Origin: Phyllobacterium myrsinacearum
GTDB taxonomy: Bacteria > Pseudomonadota > Alphaproteobacteria > Rhizobiales > Rhizobiaceae
Length of the DNA stretch: 64,000 nt
NCBI RefSeq assembly: GCF_014138285.1
Contig: NZ_JACGXN010000006.1
Location: 245,660-309,659 of the forward strand
Reading direction: 5' to 3'
The stretch's first letter is position 1, and each line of letters starts with the position of its first letter. Under the pieces are notes generated by a model. That model had not been told where the DNA came from, searched no databases, and saw only the letters and a program-made list of their open reading frames with translations. Both the position numbers and the translations under genes were made by a program. Below are positions 43,648 to 52,696 of the stretch, piece after piece.

Positions 43648-44862
43648 ATGGACGCGAGAAAATCGATCCGGGCAAAGAGCGGAACCAATCTGGGCGGTGC
43701 GAGTGCGCACAACCGGCGCATCATGATTGATGCGTTGCGGGTCAATGGCGCCCTGTCCCGCGCGGATCTTGCGCGTGCCACCGGGCTGACGCCCCAGACG
43801 GTTTCCAACATCATCGAGGAATTGGCCAGTGACGGGCTCGTGCAATCCCAGGCGAGTGTTCGCAAGGGCCGCGGACAGCCTGCTACCCCCTATCAGCTCG
43901 TGCCGGACGGTGCCTTTGCCATTGGCCTGCAGATCGACCGGCACGTCACGCGGACCGTGATCGTCAATCTCGTAGGCGATGTGCTTGTGCAGTTTGAATC
44001 GAAGCTCCCGGCCGGCGGCCCAGCTGAAGGCGTCGTCGTCATTCTTGACCTTGTCGAAAGAGCCCGTGAGGCATTGACGGCGCAGTTTCCACAGGCGGCG
44101 CGAAAGCTTGTGGGCCTGGGTCTTGCCATGCCGGGACCGTTCGGCATCAATGAACTTTATGATGATCCATGGATGATGACGGCCTGGCAGAACTTTCCGC
44201 TGGTTGAGCGGATTGCTGAGGGTACGGGTCTCGAAGTTGCCTTGCAGAACGACGCTTCGGCTGCTGCAACGGCTGAGCGTCTGCTTGGCGCAGCACACGG
44301 CCTCGATCACGTCGTCTGCATCTATCTGGGCTACGGTCTCGGCGCGGGCCTGATCCTCAACGGCGAACTCTATGGGGGCGCCTACTCGAATGCCGGTGAG
44401 ATTGGCATGATGCTGGCACTGGCACCCGGTGATGGTCCGGACGTGGAGCCATTGGAGCACTACACGTCGATGGCTTCCCTGTGCAACGTATTGGGGCTTG
44501 ATCACTCGGACCCTAAATTGTTCGAACAGGTAACCGATGCCGTGATCAAAGGCGGTCCGGTGGTGGAAAGCTGGATTGCCAATGCCGCCGATCGCCTGCG
44601 CCGGACAGTACAGATGCTCGAATCAATCTTTGATCCGCAAACCACCATTCTGTGCGGCGGTGCGCCAAAGGCTTTGATCGATAGTTTGATACAGCGGATG
44701 GAACCCGTCTTGCCATCCATTGCCGACCGGGCTCTTCGCTATCCCGAGCCCCGCCTTCAGGCAGGGCTCGCAGATCCTTGGTCGGTCGCCTTGGGAGCGG
44801 CAGCGGAACCGATCGCGCGGGCCTTTGACCCGCGCTTCTCGGCAATTCTGAAAACGCCCTGA
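43648..44862 (+). CDS. ROK-family transcriptional regulator (XylR/NagC-like)
   Basis: A 404-residue protein: N-terminal winged HTH (SRADLARATGLTPQTVSNIIEELASDGLVQ, about residues 36-66) and a ROK sugar-binding domain with GLGLAMPGPFG, LQNDASAAATAERL and YLGYGLGAGLILNGELYGG. The usual zinc motif CxCGxxGCxE after the EIG segment is absent (EIGMMLALAPGDGPD). Probably a sugar-responsive repressor of the divergent CUT1 operon, with 220 bases of shared promoter region. Its stop abuts the aminotransferase stop exactly. Confidence 0.87.
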   Translation: MDARKSIRAKSGTNLGGASAHNRRIMIDALRVNGALSRADLARATGLTPQTVSNIIEELASDGLVQSQASVRKGRGQPATPYQLVPDGAFAIGLQIDRHVTRTVIVNLVGDVLVQFESKLPAGGPAEGVVVILDLVERAREALTAQFPQAARKLVGLGLAMPGPFGINELYDDPWMMTAWQNFPLVERIAEGTGLEVALQNDASAAATAERLLGAAHGLDHVVCIYLGYGLGAGLILNGELYGGAYSNAGEIGMMLALAPGDGPDVEPLEHYTSMASLCNVLGLDHSDPKLFEQVTDAVIKGGPVVESWIANAADRLRRTVQMLESIFDPQTTILCGGAPKALIDSLIQRMEPVLPSIADRALRYPEPRLQAGLADPWSVALGAAAEPIARAFDPRFSAILKTP

Positions 44863-46191
44863 TCAGGCAGCGTTTTTGATGGCATCGCCCAGCATGGAGA
44901 CAATGCTGTCGATCTGCTCTTTCTCGACGATCAAAGGCGGCGAAAGTGCAACGATATCGCCGGTGACGCGCACCAGCAGGCCGTTCTTGAAACAGTCGGT
45001 GAAGACATCATAGCCCCGCGCGCCGACGGCATCGGGACGCGATGCCAGTTCGATACCGGCAACAAGGCCGATGGTGCGGATGTCGGTGACATTGGCGAGC
45101 CCCTTGAGGCTATGGAGCGCATCCTGCCAGTGTTCGGCCACCTCGCCCGCCCGCGTCAGCAAGCCTTCCTCCTCGTAGACTTCCAGCGTTGCCAAGCCGG
45201 CGGCACAGGCCACCGGATGACCCGAATAGGTATAGCCATGGAAAAGCTCGATCTGGCTTTCGGGGCCATGCATCAGCGCGTCGTGAACGGTCTCGCTGGC
45301 AAACACGGCACCCATCGGCACGGCACCGTTGGTCAGGCCTTTGGCTGTGGTGACGAGATCGGGTACCACGCCGAAATAATCGACTGCAAAGGGAGTGCCG
45401 AGTCGGCCGAAGCCGGTAATCACTTCATCAAATATCAGCAGGATACCGTGCTTCTGGCTGATGGTCCGCAGGCGTTCCAGATAGCCCTTCGGCGGCAGGA
45501 GAACGCCGGTTGATCCGGCGACCGGTTCAACGATGACGGCCGCGATGGTCTCGGCACCATGCAATGCAACCAGCCGTTCCAGATCGTCCGCCAGATCAGC
45601 ACCGTGTTCGGGCAGGCCCTTGACGAAGGAATTGCGGACGGGATCATGGGTATGGCGGATATGATCGGTACCCGGCAGGAGCGGAAATACGCGGCGGTTG
45701 TTGACCAGACCGCCGACGGAAATGCCGCCGAACCCAACGCCGTGGTAACCGCGCTCGCGGCCAATCACCCGGGTGCGGGTTCCCTGTCCGATGGCGCGCT
45801 GATAGGCGATGGCGATCTTGAGTGCGGTATCAACGGACTCCGACCCGGAGCCAGTGAAGAAGACTTTGGTCAGGCCGGCCTTTTTGCCGCCGGGTGCCCG
45901 TGCGGCGAGCTTTTCGGCAAAGTCGAATGCCAGTGGATGGCCCATCTGGAAGGAGGGTGCGTAGTCCATGGTCACCAGCTGGCGCGCTACGGCGTCGGCG
46001 ATCTTCTCGCGTCCGTGTCCGGCGTTGACACACCAGAGACCCGCCGTTCCGTCGAGTACCTGGCCGCCATCGACATCCGTGTAGTACATGCCCTTGGCAG
46101 AAGCGAGCAGGCGTGGTGCTGCCTTGAACTGCCGGTTTGCGGTAAAAGGCATCCAGTAATTTTCGAGTGACGGGGTGTTGCTCATGAGCAT
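44863..46191 (-). CDS. Class III aminotransferase, omega-amino acid:pyruvate type
   Basis: A 442-residue PLP enzyme: YWMPFTANRQFK N-terminus, GLWCVNAGHGR, GGKKAGLTKVFFTGSGSES, YHGVGFGGISVGGLVNNR, FDEVITGFGR, VTTAKGLTNGAVPMGAV (Schiff-base Lys) and LFHGYTYSGHPVACAA. These match beta-alanine/omega-amino acid:pyruvate aminotransferases, which move amino groups from omega-amino acids or polyamine products to pyruvate. AGGAG lies eight bases before the ATG at 46191. A divergent XRE-cupin regulator 150 bases away supports amine or amino acid control. Confidence 0.9.
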   Translation of the reverse strand: MLMSNTPSLENYWMPFTANRQFKAAPRLLASAKGMYYTDVDGGQVLDGTAGLWCVNAGHGREKIADAVARQLVTMDYAPSFQMGHPLAFDFAEKLAARAPGGKKAGLTKVFFTGSGSESVDTALKIAIAYQRAIGQGTRTRVIGRERGYHGVGFGGISVGGLVNNRRVFPLLPGTDHIRHTHDPVRNSFVKGLPEHGADLADDLERLVALHGAETIAAVIVEPVAGSTGVLLPPKGYLERLRTISQKHGILLIFDEVITGFGRLGTPFAVDYFGVVPDLVTTAKGLTNGAVPMGAVFASETVHDALMHGPESQIELFHGYTYSGHPVACAAGLATLEVYEEEGLLTRAGEVAEHWQDALHSLKGLANVTDIRTIGLVAGIELASRPDAVGARGYDVFTDCFKNGLLVRVTGDIVALSPPLIVEKEQIDSIVSMLGDAIKNAA

Positions 46192-46340
46192 GATGGAGAC
46201 TCCTCTTCTCGATGCAGGGAGCCATGCTTTCTATTGGGCAACAAGTCCTTTTCTAGCTCCATGCAAACCATTGATTTTACTGGAGCATAAGTTCATAAAT
46301 TCATTATATCAAACATATAGAACAGTCAGAGAGGCGCTTC

Positions 46341-46889
46341 ATGCAAATTGATCTCGGCGGACGCCTGCGTTTCCTGCGGCAAAGGCATAACCTGTCGCAA
46401 CGCGAACTTGCCAAACGGGCGGGTGTGACCAATTCCACCATTTCGCTGATCGAGTCCAATCAGACAAATCCATCTGTCGGTGCGCTCAAACGCATTCTCG
46501 ACGGCATTCCCATCGGTCTTTCCGAGTTCTTCGCCATTGAACCGGATCGCAAGCAGAAGGTGTTCTACGAAGCGGGCGAACTGGTCGAAATCGGCAAGGG
46601 TAATATCTCCTATCTGCAGATCGGCGAGAATCTGTTTGGCCGTGCCTTGCAAATCCTGAAAGAACGCTACGAACCCGGTGGCGATACCGGCCGCGTCATG
46701 CTTGTGCACGAAGGGGAAGAAGGCGGTGTCGTCATCAGCGGCCGGATCGAAGTGACTGTGGACGACCAGCGCAGGATACTTGGTCCCGGCGACGCCTATT
46801 ACTTCGAGAGCCGACAGCCGCATCGTTTCCGCTGCGTCGGCCCGAATCCCTGTGAAGTTGTCAGCGCCTGCACGCCGCCGACGTTCTAG
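46341..46889 (+). CDS. XRE-family regulator with C-terminal cupin domain (PuuR-like)
   Basis: A 182-residue protein: N-terminal Cro/C1 HTH (LRFLRQRHNLSQRELAKRAGVTNSTISLIESNQTNPS, residues 8-45) and a C-terminal cupin (YEPGGDTGRVMLVHEGEEGGVVISG, then GPGDAYYFESRQPHRFRC). Such proteins sense small ligands and often control polyamine or amino acid genes. Divergent to the aminotransferase, its probable target. Confidence 0.9.
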   Translation: MQIDLGGRLRFLRQRHNLSQRELAKRAGVTNSTISLIESNQTNPSVGALKRILDGIPIGLSEFFAIEPDRKQKVFYEAGELVEIGKGNISYLQIGENLFGRALQILKERYEPGGDTGRVMLVHEGEEGGVVISGRIEVTVDDQRRILGPGDAYYFESRQPHRFRCVGPNPCEVVSACTPPTF

Positions 46890-46899
46890 AGCAGGGCTC

Positions 46900-47487
46900 T
46901 CACCGCAAGGACGAGAACCACGCAATCAGTTCTGCGCTGTTGCGTAGCCCGAATGCGCGCATGATGCGTGCCCGGTGGGCCTCGATTGTCCGTTTCGACA
47001 ACCCGATCTCATGGGCAATCTGCATATTGGTCTTGCCCTGCGAGACAAGGGTCAGCACCTGCTTCTGCCGGTCGGAGATCAGGCTCGCATTGCCCGCCAC
47101 CGTCCGGTTCATCGGCTCGAAGCAGTAAAGCGCTTCGGCAAAGGGATCGGTGTGATTGCCGCTGCGCCCACGTACCCGGCACCAGAAGCTTGCACCGTCG
47201 CGCCGCCGCATGACCCGCTCATCGTAATAGACACGGCCACCGGCGAAATTTGTTCGCCACATTTCTCCGGTACGAACGAAATCGGTGATCTTTGGATAGA
47301 GGCGGCTGAAGCTTTGGTCGATCAACTCGTCGCGTTCATAGCCGAAGGTCTCGGCGAATTCGAAATTGCAATCGCGTATGATACGGTGGGTCGCATAGAC
47401 CATGGGCACCGGCATGTCGGTCAGGACGAAGCGTTTTGCGCTTCCTGAAACAGCAATGTCGGAGATAGGAAACTCGGCTGCGGTCAT
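46900..47487 (-). CDS. LuxR-family regulator with N-terminal PAS domain
   Basis: A 195-residue regulator: PAS-like sensor (about residues 30-125: RIIRDCNFEFAETFGYERDELIDQSFSRLYP, then RRRDGASFWCRVRG) and C-terminal LuxR HTH (ISDRQKQVLTLVSQGKTNMQIAHEIGLSKRTIEAHRARIMRAF). No receiver domain and no autoinducer domain. A palindrome GTATTAATAC (47491-47500) sits four bases upstream of the ATG and no ribosome binding site is visible, so a leaderless message is possible. Divergent from the CoA-transferase genes, which it may control. Confidence 0.88.
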   Translation of the reverse strand: MTAAEFPISDIAVSGSAKRFVLTDMPVPMVYATHRIIRDCNFEFAETFGYERDELIDQSFSRLYPKITDFVRTGEMWRTNFAGGRVYYDERVMRRRDGASFWCRVRGRSGNHTDPFAEALYCFEPMNRTVAGNASLISDRQKQVLTLVSQGKTNMQIAHEIGLSKRTIEAHRARIMRAFGLRNSAELIAWFSSLR

Positions 47488-47593
47488 GCAGTATTAATAC
47501 GACTACCTGTGGCACCAAGACAAGCCATACCGTTGCGGCAACGGCAGCTCTCAAACCCTGCCGCAGCGGATGGAGAACAATGGGAGACTGTTC

Positions 47594-48316
47594 TTGAAAA
47601 AAGTTCATTCAAATGTAAGCGATGCGCTGGAAGGTGTGCTGTTCGACGGCATGACCATCATGGCGGGAGGCTTCGGTCTTTGCGGCATTCCGGAAGCCCT
47701 GATCTATGCGATCCGGGATTCAGGGGTAAAGAACCTGACCGTTATTTCCAACAATGCCGGCGTTGATGGCATTGGCCTTGGCGTGCTTCTGGAAACCAAG
47801 CAGATCAGCAAAATGATCTCATCCTATGTGGGTGAGAACAAACTGTTCGCCCAGCAATATCTGTCGGGTGAGCTGGAGCTTGAATTCAATCCGCAGGGCA
47901 CGCTGGCCGAACGCATTCGGGCCGGTGGCGCGGGTATTCCGGCGTTCTTCACCAAGACAGGTGTCGGCACAATCATTGCCGATGGCAAGGATGTGCGCGA
48001 ATTTGACGGCGAGTCCTACGTGATGGAGCGCGGTCTGTTTGCCGATCTGTCCATCGTCCATGCATTCAAGGGGGACACGGAAGGCAATCTCGTCTATCGC
48101 AAGACGGCCCGCAACTTCAACCCGATCATGGCGACCGCCGGCAAGGTGACAATTGCCGAGGTCGAAAATCTTGTCGATGCTGGCAAGATCGACGGCGACC
48201 ATGTCCATACGCCCGGTATTTTCGTCAAGCGCATCGTGCATGTGCCAAACCCTGTCAAACATATCGAACAACGGACGACCCGTCCGCGTCTTGTCGCTGC
48301 AAGCGAGGTGAACTGA
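47594..48316 (+). CDS. scoA: 3-oxoacid CoA-transferase subunit A (ScoA/AtoD family)
   Basis: About 240 residues with the CoA-transferase I motif [18 protein letters not shown] near residue 20-40, [48 protein letters not shown] at 47594 is preferred as start (MKKVHSN..., GGGAG upstream), matching usual ScoA N-termini; an ATG at 47570 would add eight residues. With subunit B it transfers CoA from succinyl-CoA to acetoacetate or 3-oxoadipate. The acid used cannot be distinguished from sequence. Confidence 0.9.
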   Translation: MKKVHSNVSDALEGVLFDGMTIMAGGFGLCGIPEALIYAIRDSGVKNLTVISNNAGVDGIGLGVLLETKQISKMISSYVGENKLFAQQYLSGELELEFNPQGTLAERIRAGGAGIPAFFTKTGVGTIIADGKDVREFDGESYVMERGLFADLSIVHAFKGDTEGNLVYRKTARNFNPIMATAGKVTIAEVENLVDAGKIDGDHVHTPGIFVKRIVHVPNPVKHIEQRTTRPRLVAASEVN

Positions 48317-48317
48317 G

Positions 48318-48959
48318 ATGGCCTGGACACGCGATCAGATGGCCGAACGGGCCGCCAAGGAACTGCAGGACGGTTTCTACGTCAATCTGGGTATCGGTAT
48401 TCCAACCCTTGTCGCCAACTACATCCCGACCGGCATGAGCGTTCAGCTGCAGAGCGAGAACGGTATGCTGGGCATGGGGCCTTTCCCCTATGAGGGCGAG
48501 GAAGACGCCGACCTCATCAATGCGGGCAAGCAGACCATCACGGAACTGCCGACGACCAGTTATTTCTCCGGTGCCGACAGCTTCGGCATGATCCGCGGCG
48601 GTCATATCGACCTGTCCATTCTTGGCGCCATGCAGGTCGCCCGCAACGGCGATCTGGCCAACTGGATGGTTCCGGGCAAGATGGTCAAGGGCATGGGCGG
48701 CGCCATGGATCTGGTGGCCGGTGTCAAGAAGGTCGTCGTCGTCATGGAACACGAGGCCAAGGGTGAGGCCAAGCTTCTGGAGGAGTGCACGCTTCCGCTC
48801 ACCGGACAGCGCGTTACCGATCTCGTTATCACCGATCTTGGCGTCTTCACGATCGAGCGGCGTGGTGACCCGAAGATGACGCTCATCGAGATTGCGCCCG
48901 GCGTGACGGTGGACGAAATCAAGGCCAAGACCCAGGCGTCTTTCGACGTCGCTTTGTAA
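48318..48959 (+). CDS. scoB: 3-oxoacid CoA-transferase subunit B (ScoB/AtoA family)
   Basis: A 213-residue catalytic subunit: [14 protein letters not shown] and [10 protein letters not shown], whose Glu47 is the covalent CoA-ester residue; [19 protein letters not shown] follows. It starts one base after the subunit A stop, so they are co-translated. A terminator hairpin follows. Confidence 0.92.
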   Translation: MAWTRDQMAERAAKELQDGFYVNLGIGIPTLVANYIPTGMSVQLQSENGMLGMGPFPYEGEEDADLINAGKQTITELPTTSYFSGADSFGMIRGGHIDLSILGAMQVARNGDLANWMVPGKMVKGMGGAMDLVAGVKKVVVVMEHEAKGEAKLLEECTLPLTGQRVTDLVITDLGVFTIERRGDPKMTLIEIAPGVTVDEIKAKTQASFDVAL

Positions 48960-48978
48960 TATAATTTTGTTTCACAAG

Positions 48979-49010
48979 AACCGGCGGAGGATCAACCTTC
49001 GCCGGTTTTT
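48979..49010 (+). terminator. Terminator after the CoA-transferase genes
   Basis: AACCGGCGGAGG (48979-48990) pairs with CCTTCGCCGGTT (48996-49007) including one G-T pair, followed by TTTG. It ends the operon 20 bases after the stop codon. Confidence 0.75.
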
Positions 49011-49242
49011 GTTTGTCAGGCCGACAAACTGCTGGCTTGGCTTCATTTTTCGTCATTTGGTCTGCAATGCTGACGCAATCTGCATCTGCGATCGTCAGAA
49101 TCGATATTGAAGTACGCTCGTTGCCCGTTCGGACGGTCAATAGTAAAAAGGCTCATCGCATTGAAGTCTGTTTTTTATGCGTTTATGTCACTCAAAGCGC
49201 TTTGGCGCATCATGCAACCGATAAAGCGAATGGCGTAACGGC

Positions 49243-50502
49243 GTGGACTCTTCAAGCAACCAACCCGACCTGAGCAAGACTTTGGCCTCCATCGTCGACA
49301 ACAGGAGCCGGCGAAATATTTTTCGCAGGCATCCGTTCCTGTGGGGTGGCGGACTTCTGATTATCGGCGGTCTGCTGGCGATGTCCTGGTTTTCCAAGGG
49401 CACGCATTACACCTATACCGAGAAACCCCTGACCAAGGGCACGCTTTCTATCACCGTATCGGCGACAGGTACGGTGCAACCCACCGAGCAGGTGGATGTG
49501 TCAAGTGAGCTTTCCGGCACGGTGCGTACCGTTCTCGTCGACTACAACAGCTTTGTCGGCAAGGGCGATGTGCTGGCTACGCTCGACATCGACACGATCA
49601 ACACCAACATTGAAAGTTCGAAGTCCAAGCTTCTGGCCTCACGGGCCCGGGTCGTGCAGTCCCAGGCAACATTGGAAGCCAAGAAGAACGCGTTCGAGCG
49701 TATGACCGCGCTGCAGGACAGCAGGGTTTCATCGGTGCGTGAGCTGGATGTTGCCAAGTCGGAATATGATTCAGCCGTTGCCGCGCTCGATGTCGCCAAT
49801 GCCGAAGTGGCCGTTTCCCAGGCGGAACTGCAGGTGAATGAAACATCGTTGCAGAAATCAAGGATCATTTCCCCCATCGATGGTGTCGTGCTCAGCCGTT
49901 CGGTTGATCCCGGGGCAACGGTTGCTGCGGCGTTTCAGGCGCCCATTTTGTTCAAGCTTGCAGGTAACCTGAAAAAGATGGAACTGCAGGTGAATGTCGA
50001 TGAGGCCGATGTGGGGCTCGTCAAGCCGGAACAGAATGCAACATTCAATGTTGACGCCTATCCGGATCGCACGTTCCCGGCGAAGATTGTCAATATCCGG
50101 TTCCAGCCGGAAACCGTCTCGAATGTCGTTACCTATAAGGCCATGCTGGCGGTTGCCAATGACGATCTCGCGCTGCGCCCAGGTATGACGGCCACGGCCT
50201 ATATCAAGGTCAACGAAGTCAAGGATGCGCTGCTTGTGCCGAATGCTGCCCTGCGCTTTACGCCGCCGGATGCGCCTGCAAAGCCGGAGGTGGCTGCTGC
50301 AACCGAACAAACGCCTGCGCTACCGGATGCGGCTAAAAAGGAAGCAGGAACGCAACGTGCGGTCTGGGTGCTGCGTGATGGCAAGCCTGTCAAAGTCGAC
50401 GTTTACACCGGTTCAACGGATGGACGCGATACCATCGTTCTTTCCGGTGATGTCAAGGAAGGCGATCAGGTTATCGTGGCCGCGAGCACGCCGCCGAAAT
50501 GA
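49243..50502 (+). CDS. MacA/YknX-like periplasmic adaptor of an ABC exporter
   Basis: A 419-residue membrane-fusion protein: one N-terminal inner-membrane anchor (about residues 30-48, FLWGGGLLIIGGLLAMSWF), lipoyl segments (VSATGTVQPTEQVDVSSELS and KGDVLATLD), a coiled coil rich in Ala/Ser (about residues 110-195), and a barrel domain (SRSVDPGATVAAAFQ). Start is a GTG at 49243 with a weak ribosome binding site. It links the ABC pair encoded next to the periplasm or an outer-membrane duct. No TolC-like gene is present. The three-gene layout equals MacAB with MacB split into ATPase and permease. Confidence 0.88.
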   Translation: MDSSSNQPDLSKTLASIVDNRSRRNIFRRHPFLWGGGLLIIGGLLAMSWFSKGTHYTYTEKPLTKGTLSITVSATGTVQPTEQVDVSSELSGTVRTVLVDYNSFVGKGDVLATLDIDTINTNIESSKSKLLASRARVVQSQATLEAKKNAFERMTALQDSRVSSVRELDVAKSEYDSAVAALDVANAEVAVSQAELQVNETSLQKSRIISPIDGVVLSRSVDPGATVAAAFQAPILFKLAGNLKKMELQVNVDEADVGLVKPEQNATFNVDAYPDRTFPAKIVNIRFQPETVSNVVTYKAMLAVANDDLALRPGMTATAYIKVNEVKDALLVPNAALRFTPPDAPAKPEVAAATEQTPALPDAAKKEAGTQRAVWVLRDGKPVKVDVYTGSTDGRDTIVLSGDVKEGDQVIVAASTPPK

Positions 50503-51221
50503 ACCCTCGCCAGCCCATGCAGACAACGGTGCCTCTGATTGAGTTCCGCGGGATTACCAAAAGCTACGGGGAGGGTGAAGCCGCTGTCCATGCCTTGGCG
50601 GGTGTCGACTTTGCCATCGAACGGGGCGATTTCGTTGCGATCATGGGTCCATCGGGTTCCGGTAAGTCGACGGCGATGAATCTTATCGGCTGTCTCGATC
50701 GGCCAAGCACTGGAAAATACCTGTTCGGCGGAACAGGCATCGATCAACTCGACCGGCATCAGCAGACGACTTTGCGGCGTGAATTGCTCGGCTTCGTCTT
50801 TCAGGGCTTCAATCTTCTGCGCCGCACGTCGGCTGTGGAGAATGTGGAACTGCCATTGATTTATCGCGGTATGGGCCGCGCCGAGCGGCGGGAGCGGGCG
50901 CTTGAAGCCTTGAGCCAGGTGGGGCTGGCGACACGCGCCCACCATGTTCCCTCGGAATTGTCAGGTGGCCAGCAGCAGCGTGTCGCGATTGCCCGTGCAA
51001 TTGTCACCCATCCGCAGGTGCTCCTTGCCGATGAGCCGACGGGCAATCTCGACACGAAGACCAGCGTCGAGATCATGGAGCTGATTTCCGGTTTTAACCG
51101 CGATAACGGCATCACGGTGATTATGGTCACACATGAGCCTGATATTGCTGCCTATGCCAAGCGCACGATCCGCTTTGTCGATGGTCTCATCCAGAGCGAC
51201 GAACGCAAACAGGAAATTTGA
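50499..51221 (+). CDS. MacB/LolD-like ABC exporter ATP-binding protein
   Basis: A 240-residue ABC ATPase: Walker A GPSGSGKST, Q-loop VFQGFNLLRRTSAVENVELPL, signature LSGGQQQRVAIARAI, Walker B VLLADEPTGNLD and H-loop VTHEPDIAAYAKRTIRF. This is the type VII (MacB/LolCDE/FtsE) subgroup, which moves substrates by mechanotransmission. ATG overlaps the adaptor stop (ATGA). Confidence 0.92.
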   Translation: MNPRQPMQTTVPLIEFRGITKSYGEGEAAVHALAGVDFAIERGDFVAIMGPSGSGKSTAMNLIGCLDRPSTGKYLFGGTGIDQLDRHQQTTLRRELLGFVFQGFNLLRRTSAVENVELPLIYRGMGRAERRERALEALSQVGLATRAHHVPSELSGGQQQRVAIARAIVTHPQVLLADEPTGNLDTKTSVEIMELISGFNRDNGITVIMVTHEPDIAAYAKRTIRFVDGLIQSDERKQEI

Positions 51222-51223
51222 CA

Positions 51224-52423
51224 ATGCTGCTTGAAGCGTTCCGGCTCGCTCTGCATTCCATGTCGCGCAACCTTATGCGCTCTTTCCTGACAATGCTGGG
51301 TATTGTCATTGGCGTCGGCGCGGTCATTGCCATGGTCACGGTCGGCAATGGCACCCGGCAAAGGGTGACGGGTGAAATTTCGAAACTCGGCACCAACCTG
51401 CTTTTTGTGTCTCCGGGCAATCCAGAGCGCCGCTCGACCCTGCCGCCCCGCACCTTTGATATCAGGGATATCGATGCGATCCGCGATCAGATCCCGGGTG
51501 TCGCCGCTGTCGCCCCGCTTGGTCAGGTATCTGGCACCGCGATTCGCGAAGGCAACAGCCGGACGGCATCGATCATCGGCTCGACCAATGATTACTTCAC
51601 CACAATGAACTGGCAGCTTGCAACGGGCCGCAACTTTCTTGAATCGGAAGAGCGCAGCGGACGCTCCGTCTGCATCATCGGGGCTACTGTTCAAAAGGCA
51701 TTGTTCGGCGAAACCATCCCTGACGGCGACCGTATCCGCATCAACCGCATTTCCTGCGAAGTCATCGGTACGCTGGCCTCGAAGGGCAAATCCGTCGATG
51801 GCCAGGATCAGGACAACACGGTGCTCATTCCGTTTCGCATGTTTCAGCGGCGTATCGCCGGTTCAACCGACGTTTCGCTGATTACCGTTTCGGCGAAGGA
51901 TGGGGCAACGGCGCCGGTCAAGGTCGCGCTGGAGGAGCTGTTCAAGGAGCGCCGCAAGATTCGCGAATCCGCTGACCGCGATTTCGAGGTGACCGACCTC
52001 AGCCAGATCCTCGGCATTGTTTCCATGACGACAGTGATTTTGACTGGACTTCTGTCCTCTATCGCGGCTGTCAGTCTGCTGGTCGGCGGCATCGGCATCA
52101 TGAATATCATGCTTGTATCGGTGACCGAGCGAACGCGCGAAATCGGCGTGCGTCTGGCCATCGGTGCGACAGAGCGTCAGGTACTGACGCAGTTTCTGGT
52201 GGAGGCGATCGTGCTGTGTCTGATTGGCGGCCTGATCGGAATGGTCATTGGCCTCGTGCTCGCTTTTACGGCCGTGAGCCTTATGGGCGTACCGTTCATG
52301 TTTGACCCGTTCATTGTTCTGATTGCCTTTGGCTTCTCAGCCCTGATTGGAGTGGTCTTCGGCTATTTCCCCGCACGACGGGCTGCCCGAATGAACCCCA
52401 TTGATGCATTGCGCTACGAATAA
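51224..52423 (+). CDS. MacB/FtsX-like ABC exporter permease
   Basis: A 399-residue permease: TM1 near residues 15-40 (MRSFLTMLGIVIGVGAVIAMVTVGNGTRQRVTG), a large periplasmic MacB_PCD domain, and three C-terminal helices ending with VVFGYFPARRAARMNPIDALRYE. These are hallmarks of MacB-type permeases. AGGAAA precedes the ATG. It is not fused to its ATPase, as in YknYZ. Together 49243-52423 resemble exporters of peptides, heme or toxins. A small peptide gene lies 187 bases downstream. Confidence 0.9.
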   Translation: MLLEAFRLALHSMSRNLMRSFLTMLGIVIGVGAVIAMVTVGNGTRQRVTGEISKLGTNLLFVSPGNPERRSTLPPRTFDIRDIDAIRDQIPGVAAVAPLGQVSGTAIREGNSRTASIIGSTNDYFTTMNWQLATGRNFLESEERSGRSVCIIGATVQKALFGETIPDGDRIRINRISCEVIGTLASKGKSVDGQDQDNTVLIPFRMFQRRIAGSTDVSLITVSAKDGATAPVKVALEELFKERRKIRESADRDFEVTDLSQILGIVSMTTVILTGLLSSIAAVSLLVGGIGIMNIMLVSVTERTREIGVRLAIGATERQVLTQFLVEAIVLCLIGGLIGMVIGLVLAFTAVSLMGVPFMFDPFIVLIAFGFSALIGVVFGYFPARRAARMNPIDALRYE

Positions 52424-52609
52424 TCAAATAAAGTGATGATAGAGTAAAATTTCAAACGGAATAATTGTAACAAGTTCTCTCTAAAACAAATAGTTAATGT
52501 AAAATAATTAAAAACTCGAAGTAAAAATGAATGATAACTATTTAATAGTAAGAAATATACGTACCATATAATAATGTAATTGCTGACTTATTAACATGGA
52601 GGAATGTTA

Positions 52610-52690
52610 ATGTTTGGAGATCTTATTAGAGGCGTTATTGAAGCCGTTGCAAATCTTATATCAGGTATACTCGGCGGCTTGCCAATATAA
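52610..52690 (+). CDS. 26-residue amphipathic peptide, unannotated small gene
   Basis: ATG at 52610, stop at 52688-52690. GGAGGA lies seven bases upstream and a Rho-independent terminator starts seven bases after the stop. The peptide begins MFGDLIRGVIEAVANL and continues with a hydrophobic, glycine-rich tail. Asp4, Arg7, Glu11, Asn15 and Ser18 are spaced 3-4-4-3, so all polar residues fall on one helix face while Phe, Leu, Ile and Val fill the other. It resembles phenol-soluble-modulin or leaderless-bacteriocin peptides in physical character only. Codons are AT-rich (CTT, ATT, AGA, ATA), unlike neighbours. It follows the MacAB-like exporter. Possible roles: secreted signal, antimicrobial, or membrane toxin. 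Confidence 0.6.
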   Translation: MFGDLIRGVIEAVANLISGILGGLPI

Positions 52691-52696
52691 AATAAA

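Noticed and set aside
52527..52571. 14-codon frame upstream of the amphipathic peptide gene
   Set aside because: No ribosome binding site; chance frames are expected in AT-rich DNA with many ATG words.
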